Below are positions 26,898-40,209 of a stretch of DNA of 40,209 bases, piece by piece. How positions within the stretch are numbered: the stretch's first letter is position 1; each line of letters starts with the position of its first letter. This stretch comes from Gammaproteobacteria bacterium. GTDB lineage: Bacteria; Pseudomonadota; Gammaproteobacteria; Thiohalomonadales; Thiohalomonadaceae. Under the pieces are notes generated by a model, which made no database searches, was not told the DNA's origin, and worked only from the letters and a program-made list of their open reading frames with translations. Location: assembly GCA_024709225.1 (NCBI GenBank), contig JANJXC010000057.1, forward strand, positions 1-40,209, written 5' to 3'. A program made the translations under genes and the position numbers.

Positions 26898-27728
26898 TCA
26901 TTCCGCCGCCTGCACCGCCGCCACCATCCTCAGCGCATCCACGGTAGCCTTGACGTCGTGCACGCGCACGATGGCGGCACCAAACCAGGCGCCCAGGGCG
27001 GCAACGGCCAGGCTGCCGTACAGACGCCCCTCCAGCGGCGCCTCCAGCACCGCGCCGACCATACTCTTGCGCGACATGCCCACCAGCAGCGGCAGGCCCA
27101 ATGCCTGCAACGCAGGCAGATGCTTGAGCAGGCTCAGGTTGTGCGCCAGGGTCTTGCCGAAACCGAAACCCGGGTCGAGCAAAATGCGGTCGCGTCGTAT
27201 GCCGGCGGTAACACATTCCTCCACCCGTCGCGCCAGAAACGCGCGCACCTCGGCCACCACGTCCACATAGTGCGGCGCCTGCTGCATGGAGCGCGGCTCG
27301 CCCTGCATGTGCATCAGGCACACCGGCACACCCAGCTCCGCCGCGACCTCCAGCGCTCCGGGCAGGCGCAGGGCATAAACATCGTTGATCAGGCCGGCAC
27401 CGGCTGCCACTGCCGCACGCATCACCTCGGGCTTGCTGGTATCCACCGAGATCGGCACCGGCAGCTCGGCGGCCAGCGCTGCGATGACCGGCACCACCCG
27501 CGCCATCTCCTCTTCCACGGCCACCGCAGCCGCACCAGGCCGGGTGGATTCGCCACCCACATCGATGACGGTCGCGCCCTCGGCCACCATCTGCCGCGCC
27601 CGGGCCACCGCCACGGCAGGAGCGACAAAGCGGCCGCCATCGGAAAAGGAATCGGGGGTTACGTTGAGTATCCCCATCACGCGAGGGACGGAGAGGTCGA
27701 GGGGCTTGCCGGCGCAGTCGAGGATCAT
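26898..27728 (-). CDS. folP: Dihydropteroate synthase
   Basis: FolP joins p-aminobenzoate to dihydropterin pyrophosphate in folate synthesis and is the sulfonamide target. The 276-residue TIM-barrel protein shows both signatures: VMGILNVTPDSFSDGG near residue 18 and GATVIDVGGESTRPGA. The pterin-site aspartate (LINDVYAL) and the LVGMSRKSMVG loop are also present. ATG at 27726-27728 gives the standard N-terminus. A perfect TATAAT ends 9 nt before this ATG, and no Shine-Dalgarno is visible, so the mRNA may be leaderless. The ftsH terminator lies upstream, supporting a separate promoter. Confidence 0.98.
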   Translation of the reverse strand: MILDCAGKPLDLSVPRVMGILNVTPDSFSDGGRFVAPAVAVARARQMVAEGATVIDVGGESTRPGAAAVAVEEEMARVVPVIAALAAELPVPISVDTSKPEVMRAAVAAGAGLINDVYALRLPGALEVAAELGVPVCLMHMQGEPRSMQQAPHYVDVVAEVRAFLARRVEECVTAGIRRDRILLDPGFGFGKTLAHNLSLLKHLPALQALGLPLLVGMSRKSMVGAVLEAPLEGRLYGSLAVAALGAWFGAAIVRVHDVKATVDALRMVAAVQAAE

Positions 27729-27737
27729 GACGTGCGG

Positions 27738-27743
27738 ATTATA
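27738..27743 (-). promoter_or_regulatory. Candidate -10 box of a folP promoter
   Basis: A perfect TATAAT on the minus strand lies 9 nt before the folP ATG and downstream of the ftsH terminator. The best -35-like hexamer (TTGGCT) is 22 bp away, which is too far, so the promoter is not fully convincing. Confidence 0.45.
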
Positions 27744-27800
27744 CGGGGTTGCGCCCCACCCGCCCAGCCAATGACTGGCAGGGCCGGCGTACCATGACCG

Positions 27801-27834
27801 AAAACAAAACGCCCCGCAGGGCGGGGCGTTTTGT
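27801..27834 (-). terminator. Rho-independent terminator of ftsH
   Basis: A perfect 14-bp stem (27804-27817 with 27821-27834, 3-nt loop) is rich in GC at its top. On the minus strand it ends in GCGTTTTGTTTT. It is 16 bp past the ftsH stop and separates ftsH from folP. It would also work on the plus strand. Confidence 0.9.
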
Positions 27835-27850
27835 CATTGCAGCCGCAACA

Positions 27851-29764
27851 TCAGTGCTGCCCAGCGGGATCACCCAGCTTGCCGCCGGCGGTGTCGTCCT
27901 TGCCACTGGTGCTGCTGGCACCGGACTTGGGTTCACTATCAGTCCAGTCAACCGGCGGCCGCGGCGGCTTGCCCGCCATGATGTCGTTGATCTGCTCCAG
28001 GTCGATGGTCTCGTACTTCATCAGGGCATCGGCCATGGTGTGCAGCTTGTCCATGTTCTCGGTCAGGATACGCTTGGAGCGTTCGTAATTGCGATCGATG
28101 AACAGGCGCACTTCCTCGTCGATGATGTGGGCGGTCTCGTCGGAGACATTCTTGTGCTGGGTCACCGAGCGGCCGAGGAACACCTCGCCCTCCTCCTCGG
28201 TATAGGTCAGCGGTCCCAGCTTCTCCGACAGGCCCCACTTGGTCACCATGTTGCGGGCCAGCTCGGTGGCGCGCTGGATGTCGTTGGAGGCGCCGGTGGT
28301 CACCTTGTCGGCGCCAAAGATCAGCTCCTCGGCGATGCGGCCGCCGAACAGGCTGGAGATCTGGCTCTCCAGGCGCTGCTTGCTGTAGCTGTAGCGATCC
28401 TGCTCCGGCAGAAACAGGGTCACGCCCAGGGCGCGGCCGCGCGGGATGATGGACACCTTGTGCACCGGGTCGTGATCCGGCACCAGGCGGCCGACGATGG
28501 CATGCCCCGCCTCGTGATAGGCAGTCAACTTCTTCTCGTCTTCGCTCATCACCATGGACTTGCGCTCGGCGCCCATCATGATCTTGTCCTTGGCGCGCTC
28601 GAACTCGCCCATGCCCACCAGGGTCTTGCCGGCACGGGCGGCGAACAGCGCCGCCTCGTTGACCAGGTTGGCGAGGTCGGCACCGGAAAAACCGGGCGTG
28701 CCGCGGGCGATGATGGACGGATTGACGTCGCTGGCCGCCGGCACCTTGCGCATGTGCACCTTGAGGATCTGTTCGCGGCCGCGCACGTCAGGCAGCGGCA
28801 CCACCACCTGGCGGTCGAAACGGCCCGGGCGCAGCAGCGCCGGATCCAGCACGTCGGGCCGGTTGGTGGCGGCAATGACGATGACGCCCTCGTTGCCCTC
28901 GAAACCGTCCATCTCCACCAGCAACTGATTCAGGGTCTGCTCGCGCTCGTCGTGGCCGCCGCCCAGACCGGCGCCGCGATGGCGGCCCACGGCATCGATT
29001 TCATCGATGAAGATGATACACGGCGCGTGCTTCTTGGCCTGCTCGAACATGTCGCGCACGCGGGAGGCGCCGACGCCGACGAACATTTCCACGAAGTCAG
29101 AACCGGAGATGGTGAAGAACGGCACCCGCGCCTCGCCGGCGATGGCCTTGGCCAGCAGGGTCTTGCCGGTACCGGGCGCGCCGACCATCAGCACGCCACG
29201 CGGAATCTTGCCGCCCAGCTTGGTGAACTTGGAGGGGTCGCGCAGGAATTCCACCAGTTCGCTCACCTCCTCCTTGGCCTCTTCCACACCGGCCACGTCA
29301 GCGAAGGTCACCTTGACCTGGTCCTCGCCCAGCAGACGGGCGCGGCTCTTGCCGAAGGACATGGCGCCGCGGCCGCCGCCGCCGCCCTGCATCTGGCGCA
29401 TGAAGAAGATCCACACGCCAATGAGCAGCAGCATGGGGAACCAGGAGATGAAGATCTGGGTGAGCAGACTCTGGCCCTCGGGCGGTTTGGCGACCACGCG
29501 CACATTGCTGTTGAGCAGGTCGGCCATCAGCCCCGGGTCATCGGGGGAATAGGTCATGAAGCGCTCGCCGTCCTCACGGGTGCCGACGATGGTACGGCCC
29601 TCGATCTCCACGCTCTTGATGCGGCCGGCGCGGATGTCGGTGATGAACTGGGAGTATTCCAGGGGCTGGCTGGTCTGGCGCTGCTGGCCAAAGTTATTGA
29701 ACACCGTCATCAGGATGACGGCAATAACCACCCACAGAATAATGTTTTTAGCGATATCGTTCAA
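27851..29764 (-). CDS. ftsH: ATP-dependent zinc metalloprotease FtsH
   Basis: FtsH is a membrane-bound hexameric AAA+ protease that degrades LpxC, heat-shock sigma factor and unassembled membrane proteins. The 637-residue protein has membrane helices at about 6-24 and 103-122 with a periplasmic domain between, Walker A at 195-202 (GAPGTGKT), Walker B (IIFIDEID, 250-257), the second region of homology ([13 protein letters not shown]) and the zinc site HEAGH at 417-421. The start is TTG at 29762-29764, with GGAG 7 nt upstream; the residues after it ([10 protein letters not shown]) match the FtsH N-terminus. It follows rlmE by 55 bp. Confidence 0.98.
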   Translation of the reverse strand: MNDIAKNIILWVVIAVILMTVFNNFGQQRQTSQPLEYSQFITDIRAGRIKSVEIEGRTIVGTREDGERFMTYSPDDPGLMADLLNSNVRVVAKPPEGQSLLTQIFISWFPMLLLIGVWIFFMRQMQGGGGGRGAMSFGKSRARLLGEDQVKVTFADVAGVEEAKEEVSELVEFLRDPSKFTKLGGKIPRGVLMVGAPGTGKTLLAKAIAGEARVPFFTISGSDFVEMFVGVGASRVRDMFEQAKKHAPCIIFIDEIDAVGRHRGAGLGGGHDEREQTLNQLLVEMDGFEGNEGVIVIAATNRPDVLDPALLRPGRFDRQVVVPLPDVRGREQILKVHMRKVPAASDVNPSIIARGTPGFSGADLANLVNEAALFAARAGKTLVGMGEFERAKDKIMMGAERKSMVMSEDEKKLTAYHEAGHAIVGRLVPDHDPVHKVSIIPRGRALGVTLFLPEQDRYSYSKQRLESQISSLFGGRIAEELIFGADKVTTGASNDIQRATELARNMVTKWGLSEKLGPLTYTEEEGEVFLGRSVTQHKNVSDETAHIIDEEVRLFIDRNYERSKRILTENMDKLHTMADALMKYETIDLEQINDIMAGKPPRPPVDWTDSEPKSGASSTSGKDDTAGGKLGDPAGQH

Positions 29765-29819
29765 AGTGCGTCTCCGGCTTGCTGCGGACTGTTGGTAACC
29801 GCAACGTTAGAGTACGTTA

Positions 29820-30440
29820 CTACACGGAATAGTTCCTGGCCACCATATAAACCTCACGTGAACGCGGTCGCGAGGCAGCCGGCTTGCGGACGACGACGCG
29901 CTCGAAGTGCCCGCGCAGGGCCTTCACGAACTGATCGGAACCCGGCCCCTGGAACACCTTGACCACGAAGTCGCCGCCCGGCTTCAGCACCGTGCGGCAC
30001 AACTCCAGCGCCAGTTCCACCAGGTACATGGCGCGCGGCAGGTCCACCGAGGTCATGCCACTGATATTGGGGGCTATATCGGACAATACAACGTCCACCG
30101 GGCGGTCGCCGATGACGGTGAGCAGCTGCTGCAGCACCGTCTCCTCGCGGAAGTCACCCTCGACGATCTCCACCCCGGGCAGCGGGTCCATGGGCAGAAT
30201 GTCCAGCGCCACCACCCGGCCGTGCTTGCCGACGATGTCGGCGGCCAGCTGCGACCAACTGCCCGGGGCGGCACCCAGGTCCACCACCGTCATGCCCGGC
30301 TTGAGCAGGCGCTCCTTTTCGTTCAGCTCCAGCAGCTTGTAGACCGCACGCGAACGGTAGCCCTCCTGCTGGGCCCGCTTCACGTAGATGTCATCGAAGT
30401 GCTCCTTGAGCCAACGGGTACTGCTCTTGCTACGCTTCAT
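29820..30440 (-). CDS. rlmE: 23S rRNA 2'-O-ribose U2552 methyltransferase
   Basis: RlmE (FtsJ/RrmJ) methylates U2552 of 23S rRNA in the 50S subunit. The 206-residue protein keeps the catalytic tetrad at Lys35, Asp121, Lys161 and Glu196, each exactly three less than in E. coli (38, 124, 164, 199). The SAM motif [13 protein letters not shown] is clear. ATG at 30438-30440 is the family start. A frame running to 30848 would cross yhbY on the opposite strand and is not credible. It is co-directional with ftsH and divergent from yhbY, as in E. coli. Confidence 0.97.
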   Translation of the reverse strand: MKRSKSSTRWLKEHFDDIYVKRAQQEGYRSRAVYKLLELNEKERLLKPGMTVVDLGAAPGSWSQLAADIVGKHGRVVALDILPMDPLPGVEIVEGDFREETVLQQLLTVIGDRPVDVVLSDIAPNISGMTSVDLPRAMYLVELALELCRTVLKPGGDFVVKVFQGPGSDQFVKALRGHFERVVVRKPAASRPRSREVYMVARNYSV

Positions 30441-30566
30441 CTGTCCGTCCGTTACCCCAGAACCGGGCCGGGGCCATGCCGCTTCGGCCCGTGCCGTGAG
30501 CCCCCCGTGGTGATGGAGGGATATTACAGTTAAACTAGGCGCCCTTTTCCTGAAATCTCGTTCATC
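30441..30566. promoter_or_regulatory. Divergent rlmE/yhbY promoter region
   Basis: The 126-bp gap must hold promoters for both genes. On the minus strand TGTAATAT at about 30529-30522 resembles an extended -10. On the plus strand TAAACT at 30531-30536 is a possible -10 for yhbY with a start about 25 nt before the ATG. Neither has a good -35, so exact sites are uncertain. Confidence 0.35.
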
Positions 30567-30857
30567 ATGGCCCTGACCCAAGCGCAAAAGCGCCACCTGC
30601 GCAAGCTCGCCCACAGCATCAAACCGGTGATTATCGTTGGCAACGCCGGGCTGAGCGCAGCCCTGTTGAAGGAGCTGGACTCCACCCTGGAACATCATGA
30701 GCTGATCAAGGTGCGGGTCAATGGCGAGGATCGCGACGCGCGCCAAGCCCTGACCCAGGAACTGTGCGAGAGAAGCGGCGGAGAACTGGTGCAGACCATC
30801 GGCCATATCGCGGTGCTGTACCGCCGCGCCGAAAAACCCCGTCTGCAACTACCCTGA
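30567..30857 (+). CDS. yhbY: Ribosome assembly RNA-binding protein YhbY
   Basis: A 96-residue CRS1-YhbY (CRM) domain protein that associates with the pre-50S subunit. The complete domain is visible: [20 protein letters not shown], the GNAGLS loop (the GxxG-type RNA-binding turn), the [15 protein letters not shown] strand and the [12 protein letters not shown]-terminal strand. It is divergent from rlmE and overlaps the end of the DUF4149 gene tail to tail by 9 bp. It is the only plus-strand gene between 25139 and 40209. Confidence 0.95.
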   Translation: MALTQAQKRHLRKLAHSIKPVIIVGNAGLSAALLKELDSTLEHHELIKVRVNGEDRDARQALTQELCERSGGELVQTIGHIAVLYRRAEKPRLQLP

Positions 30858-31289
30858 TTTATCGCCCGCCCCAATCAGCAGCAGGCCGCACACGCTGTTG
30901 ATTAGGTAGAGCACGGAAGCAAGGCCATGCAGGCGGGCAAACTGCGCCGCCTGGGCGCTCCCCTCGCCCAGTCCCTGTGCCTTCAGCTGCGCCATCAGCG
31001 GCTGCAGGCCGAACTCGCCCACCGCCACCAGCAGCAGCATCACCAGCAGCAGCCAGCCGCGTACGCTGCGCAACACGCCGCGCCCCTGCCGCACCACGGT
31101 GCCCAGCAACAGCAGCGTGCCGCACACCAGCCCCAGATAACTCACCAGGGTGAACATGCGTCCGGCCAGCATGCCGGCCAGGATCCGATCATCCAGCAGG
31201 GCGAACAGCGTAGGCACCGCCAGATAGCCGATGGCCCACAGGGCACCGACCCACAGAGTCAGGAGGAGGCGTTCGCCGATCAAAAACAT
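30849..31289 (-). CDS. DUF4149-family membrane protein
   Basis: A 146-residue integral membrane protein with four hydrophobic helices (about 5-30, 45-65, 80-98 and 120-142). The pattern ERLLLTLWVGALWAIGYLAV, then a final helix preceded by ARLHGLASVLYLINS, matches the DUF4149 family found beside yhbY and greA in gammaproteobacteria. Function is unknown. ATG at 31287-31289 is directly preceded by a heptad repeat array, so no Shine-Dalgarno is present. The 3' end overlaps yhbY by 9 bp. Confidence 0.85.
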   Translation of the reverse strand: MFLIGERLLLTLWVGALWAIGYLAVPTLFALLDDRILAGMLAGRMFTLVSYLGLVCGTLLLLGTVVRQGRGVLRSVRGWLLLVMLLLVAVGEFGLQPLMAQLKAQGLGEGSAQAAQFARLHGLASVLYLINSVCGLLLIGAGDKSG

Positions 31290-31290
31290 G

Positions 31291-31387
31291 ATTCAAAATT
31301 CAAAATTCAAAATTCAAAATTCAAAATTCAAAAACATAGACTACCCGGCGCGCCGTCGTTCAATTTGAAATTTTGAATCTTGAATTT
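31291..31387. repeat. Heptad inverted-array element (ATTCAAA units), greA-DUF4149 gap
   Basis: Six perfect tandem ATTCAAA units (31291-31332) face about four variant units in reverse complement (31358-31387), with a 25-bp GC-rich spacer. The left arm starts one base after the DUF4149 start codon and the right arm runs into the greA stop codon (31386-31388), so the element is the whole gap. It is the closest relative of the element upstream of truA. Confidence 0.9.
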
Positions 31388-31858
31388 ATTCGTAGCGTAC
31401 TTCGACGATTTCGTACTCGCGCAGGCCGCCCGGCGCCTGCACCGAAGCGATATCGCCCTCTTCCTTGCCGATGAGGGCGCGCGCTACCGGCGAGGTGACG
31501 GAGATGCGACCCTGCTTGATGTCGGCCTCGTCCTCACCGACGATCTGGTAGGTCACCTCGTCCTCGGTATCCATCTCTACCAGGGTCACGGTGGCGCCGA
31601 ACACCACCTTGCCGCCGGCATTGAGGGCGGTGGGGTCGATGATCTGGGCGTTGGACAGCTTGCTTTCGATCTCCTGGATACGGCCTTCGATGAAACCCTG
31701 CTGCTCGCGCGCGGCGTGATACTCGGCATTTTCCTTCAGATCGCCGTGGGCACGGGCCTCGGCGATGGCGGCGATCACGCGCGGCCGCGCCACGCCCTTC
31801 AGCTCGTTCAGCTCCTCGCGCAGACGCTCGGCGCCGCGCATGGTCATCGGGGTCTTGC

Positions 31859-31862
<4 letters not shown>
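31386..31862 (-). CDS. greA: Transcription elongation factor GreA
   Basis: GreA rescues backtracked RNA polymerase by stimulating transcript cleavage. The 158-residue protein has the N-terminal coiled coil with the tip acidic signature ([20 protein letters not shown]) and the C-terminal FKBP-like domain ([20 protein letters not shown]). ATG at 31860-31862 overlaps the carB stop by 4 bp, so the two are translationally coupled. The carA-carB-greA order is conserved in gammaproteobacteria. Confidence 0.97.
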
Positions 31863-35080
<3,218 letters not shown>

Positions 35081-35084
35081 GATT

Positions 35085-35150
35085 TAAGTCGCAAGTTGCA
35101 AGTTACAAGTTTCAAGTCCCAAGAGGTCGGCTCTTGTCCCCTGCCACCGG

Positions 35151-35165
<15 letters not shown>
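35085..35165. repeat. Heptad inverted-array element (CAAGT units), carA-carB gap
   Basis: The left arm (35085-35123) reads as CAAGT heptads (GCAAGTT, GCAAGTT, ACAAGTT, TCAAGTC, CCAAG). The right arm (35133-35165) is more degenerate and overlaps the end of carA: its last units supply the final residues KSNK and the TAA stop. The element fills the 70-bp gap to carB. Confidence 0.8.
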
Positions 35166-36293
<1,128 letters not shown>

Positions 36294-36298
36294 GGTAG

Positions 36299-36303
36299 CC
36301 TCC
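36299..36303 (-). promoter_or_regulatory. Shine-Dalgarno that fixes the carA TTG start
   Basis: GGAGG on the minus strand lies 5 nt before the TTG at 36291-36293 and overlaps the alternative upstream TTG, which argues for the downstream start. Confidence 0.7.
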
Positions 36304-36328
36304 AAGTGCGTCTAGTCTATATGTGCAA

Positions 36329-36360
36329 AGCGGGAAGGGTCCTGGTGGACCCTTCCCGCT
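36329..36360 (-). other. Perfect hairpin in the carAB leader
   Basis: A 14-bp perfect stem (36329-36342 with 36347-36360) with a 4-nt loop lies in the carA leader, 26 bp before GGAGG. On the minus strand it is followed by TTTGCAC, so the T-run is short. It could be a weak terminator for upstream transcripts, an attenuator of carAB or a 5' stabiliser. Confidence 0.75.
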
Positions 36361-36467
36361 CGGATTCAGAAGAATGGCCGCGGGCGGCGCGCCCGGTCAC
36401 GTCGGAAAGGTCGCGGACCTCACCGAGTATGACAGGCAGCTAAGGCCGGGCGTTCAGGTGGAAGCGA

Positions 36468-36496
36468 ATTGTACCGGATGGCGCGGGGGCGTGCAA
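36468..36496 (-). promoter_or_regulatory. Sigma-70-type promoter of carAB
   Basis: On the minus strand TTGCAC (36496-36491), an exact 17-bp spacer and TACAAT (36473-36468) make a good sigma-70 promoter, the best in the window. Transcription would start near 36461, giving a leader of about 165 nt to the TTG start. It lies in the 239-bp gap after dapB, so carA-carB-greA-DUF4149 can be read independently of dapB. Confidence 0.7.
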
Positions 36497-36532
36497 TTTA
36501 TACGCCTATTGATTCCCTCCTTAAATTTCCTA

Positions 36533-37838
<1,306 letters not shown>

Positions 37839-37879
37839 GCCCACTCCTCCAAAATACCTGCAGCCTGCCACGACAGGCA

Positions 37880-38008
37880 GGTACGAGGGACAAGGTACGA
37901 GATATAAGGAACGTGTGCGCTTCACACTCGGATATTTGCATTCAAAAACAATACCAGCGCAGCGAGTTCATTCCCTTGTATCTTGTTACTTGTATCGTGT
38001 ATCTCCCG
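37880..38008. repeat. Degenerate heptad inverted-array element, dnaJ-dsrE gap
   Basis: The left arm (37880-37912) reads as ACGAGGG, ACAAGGT, ACGAGAT, ATAAGGA, ACGTG. The right arm (37971-38008) in reverse complement gives ACACGAT, ACAAGTA, ACAAGAT, ACAAGGG. The period of 7 and CAAG core link it to the other heptad elements, but it is more decayed and has a longer spacer (58 bp). It occupies most of the 208-bp gap. Confidence 0.7.
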
Positions 38009-38046
38009 TCTCTGGTGGACGCGCTCCGCTTATCCACCCTACGTGT

Positions 38047-39180
38047 CTATGGTTTCATATCCTCGAAGAATTTCTTCACCCCGTCCAGCCAGGAGCTGGC
38101 CTTGGGATTGTGCCTGTCACCGTTCAGACTGGCCTCGAATTCCTGCAGCAGCTCCTTCTGCCGGGCGGTCAGGTTCACCGGCGTCTCCACCACCACGCGG
38201 CAGATGAGGTCGCCGACATCGCCGCCGCGCACCGAGCGCACGCCCTTGCCGCGCAGGCGGAACAGCTTGCCGCTCTGGGTCTCGGCGGGAATCTTCAGCT
38301 TCACGCGCCCGCCCAGAGTGGGCACGTCCAGCTCGCCGCCCAGAGCGGCGGTGACGAAACTGATGGGCACCTCGCAGGCGAGGTTGTTTTCGTCACGGCT
38401 GAAGATGGGATGTTCGCGCACGTGGATCTGCACGTAGAGGTCGCCCGCCGGACCGCCGTGCAGACCGGCCTCGCCCTCGCCGCTGAGGCGGATGCGATCG
38501 CCGTCGTCGACACCGGCCGGCACCTTGACCGACAGCGTCTTCTGTTCCTGCACCCGTCCCTGGCCATGGCACTTGCCGCAGGGATCGGTGATGACCTTGC
38601 CGCTGCCGTGGCAGCGCGGGCAGGTCTGCTGCAAGGAGAAAAAGCCCTGCTGCATGCGCACCTGGCCGTGGCCGTGGCAGGTGGGACAGGTCTGCGCGCT
38701 GGTGCCCTTCTTGGCGCCGGAGCCATCGCACTCGTCGCACTCCACCAGGGTGGGCACGCGGATCTTCACCGTGGTGCCCATCACCGCCTCTTCCAGCGAC
38801 AGCTCCAGGTTGTAGCGCAGGTCGCTGCCGCGATAGGCGCGCGAACCACCACCGCGGGCACCGGCGGCACCGCCGAAGATATCGCCGAACACATCGCCGA
38901 AGATGTCGGAGAAGCTGCCGCCGCCCGGGCCATAACCGCCGCCGCCCGCACCGGGGTCGACGCCGGCATGGCCGAACTGATCATAGGCGGCGCGCTTCTG
39001 CGCATCGGCGAGAATCTCGTAGGCCTCCTTGGCCTCCTTGAATTTCTCCTCCGCCGCCTTGTCGTCCGGGTTGCGATCGGGATGGTATTTCATCGCCAGC
39101 CGCTTGAAGGCCTTCTTGATCTCGGCCTCGGTGGCGTTTTTCGCCACCCCCAGCACTTCGTAATAGTCGCGTTTAGACAT
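38047..39180 (-). CDS. dnaJ: Chaperone DnaJ
   Basis: DnaJ (Hsp40) delivers substrates to DnaK and stimulates its ATPase. The 377-residue type I protein has the J domain with the HPD motif ([10 protein letters not shown], about residues 31-40), a Gly-rich segment, four CxxCxGxG zinc repeats ([32 protein letters not shown]) and the C-terminal substrate domain. ATG at 39178-39180 gives the standard [12 protein letters not shown], but no Shine-Dalgarno is present because a heptad array lies directly upstream. It follows dnaK after 101 bp. Confidence 0.98.
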   Translation of the reverse strand: MSKRDYYEVLGVAKNATEAEIKKAFKRLAMKYHPDRNPDDKAAEEKFKEAKEAYEILADAQKRAAYDQFGHAGVDPGAGGGGYGPGGGSFSDIFGDVFGDIFGGAAGARGGGSRAYRGSDLRYNLELSLEEAVMGTTVKIRVPTLVECDECDGSGAKKGTSAQTCPTCHGHGQVRMQQGFFSLQQTCPRCHGSGKVITDPCGKCHGQGRVQEQKTLSVKVPAGVDDGDRIRLSGEGEAGLHGGPAGDLYVQIHVREHPIFSRDENNLACEVPISFVTAALGGELDVPTLGGRVKLKIPAETQSGKLFRLRGKGVRSVRGGDVGDLICRVVVETPVNLTARQKELLQEFEASLNGDRHNPKASSWLDGVKKFFEDMKP

Positions 39181-39188
39181 AAAGCCAG

Positions 39189-39281
39189 TTCCAAGTTACA
39201 AGTTTCAAGTTGCAAGAAAAGCAACAAGGGTCGAAGCCGGAGCTTGACCCTTGCTGCCTGTCACTTGTTACCTGTCACCTG

Positions 39282-39284
<3 letters not shown>
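39189..39284. repeat. Heptad inverted-array element (CAAGT units), dnaK-dnaJ gap
   Basis: The left arm (39189-39228) reads CCAAGTT, ACAAGTT, TCAAGTT, GCAAGAA and the right arm (39250-39290) is inverted heptads such as AAGTGAC, AGGTGAC, AGGTAAC. An inner 8-bp pair, CAAGGGTC (39225-39232) and GACCCTTG (39246-39253), forms a hairpin. The right arm runs into the dnaK stop codon (39282-39284) and the left arm begins 8 bp before the dnaJ start. Confidence 0.85.

Positions 39285-40209
<925 letters not shown>

Noticed and set aside
27749-29962. Long plus-strand open frame of 737 codons over ftsH
   Set aside because: It is antisense to a clear ftsH, has no recognisable protein sequence, and is the kind of frame that GC-rich coding sequence opens on the opposite strand. 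Similar frames at 4889-6820 and 33527-35245 were rejected for the same reason.
30441-30848. N-terminal extension of rlmE to 30848
   Set aside because: The extension runs through yhbY on the opposite strand and the family start is the ATG at 30438-30440.

Overview
The window is a chromosomal, GC-rich, gene-dense housekeeping segment from a gammaproteobacterium. The blocks leuC-leuD-leuB-asd-usg-fimV-truA-trpF-trpB-trpA-accD, rlmE-ftsH-folP-glmM and dnaK-dnaJ-dapB-carA-carB-greA are all characteristic of that class, and the first matches the order known from Pseudomonas. FimV and a periplasmic DsrE-family protein fit an environmental, possibly sulfur-oxidising lineage, but the species cannot be named from this sequence. 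No prophage, transposase, CRISPR array, tRNA or rRNA was seen.

Layout. 1-4094: accD (cut by the window edge), trpA, trpB, trpF and truA, all on the minus strand. 4154-12407: the minus-strand leucine/aspartate-semialdehyde operon leuC-leuD-leuB-asd-usg-fimV, ending in a strong terminator. 12408-14103: a divergent LysR regulator with a small unknown gene overlapping it, followed by a REP-like palindrome. 14104-21673: a minus-strand run read as mog, prmB, a small conserved gene, hemN, a DUF1207 barrel, aroC, a PiuC-type dioxygenase and an MFS carrier. 21776-25138: a DUF481 barrel and the three-gene AmmeMemoRadiSam locus (amrS divergent from amrB-amrA). 25381-30440: rlmE-ftsH, a terminator, then folP and glmM. 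30567-40209: yhbY on the plus strand, then a minus-strand run read as dnaK (cut by the window edge), dnaJ, dsrE-like, dapB, carA, carB, greA and a DUF4149 protein.

The most unusual feature is not a protein. Ten intergenic gaps hold the same kind of structure: a degenerate tandem array of 7-bp units (core CAAG/CAAA) or 8-bp units (core GCAGAG), a spacer, and then the reverse complement of the array. In every case the purine-rich arm comes first on both strands. Nine of the ten lie upstream of minus-strand genes, mostly between co-directional genes, and several fill the gap from the stop codon of one gene to the start codon of the next. In some cases they supply the last codons or the stop of a gene, or occupy the place of its Shine-Dalgarno sequence. 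This is either an undescribed repeat family or a poorly described one, and is the main candidate for follow-up.

No stretch longer than about 300 bp lacks a gene. The larger gaps (3982-4210, 12408-12642, 25139-25380, 36294-36532, 37839-38046) are described in the feature list.
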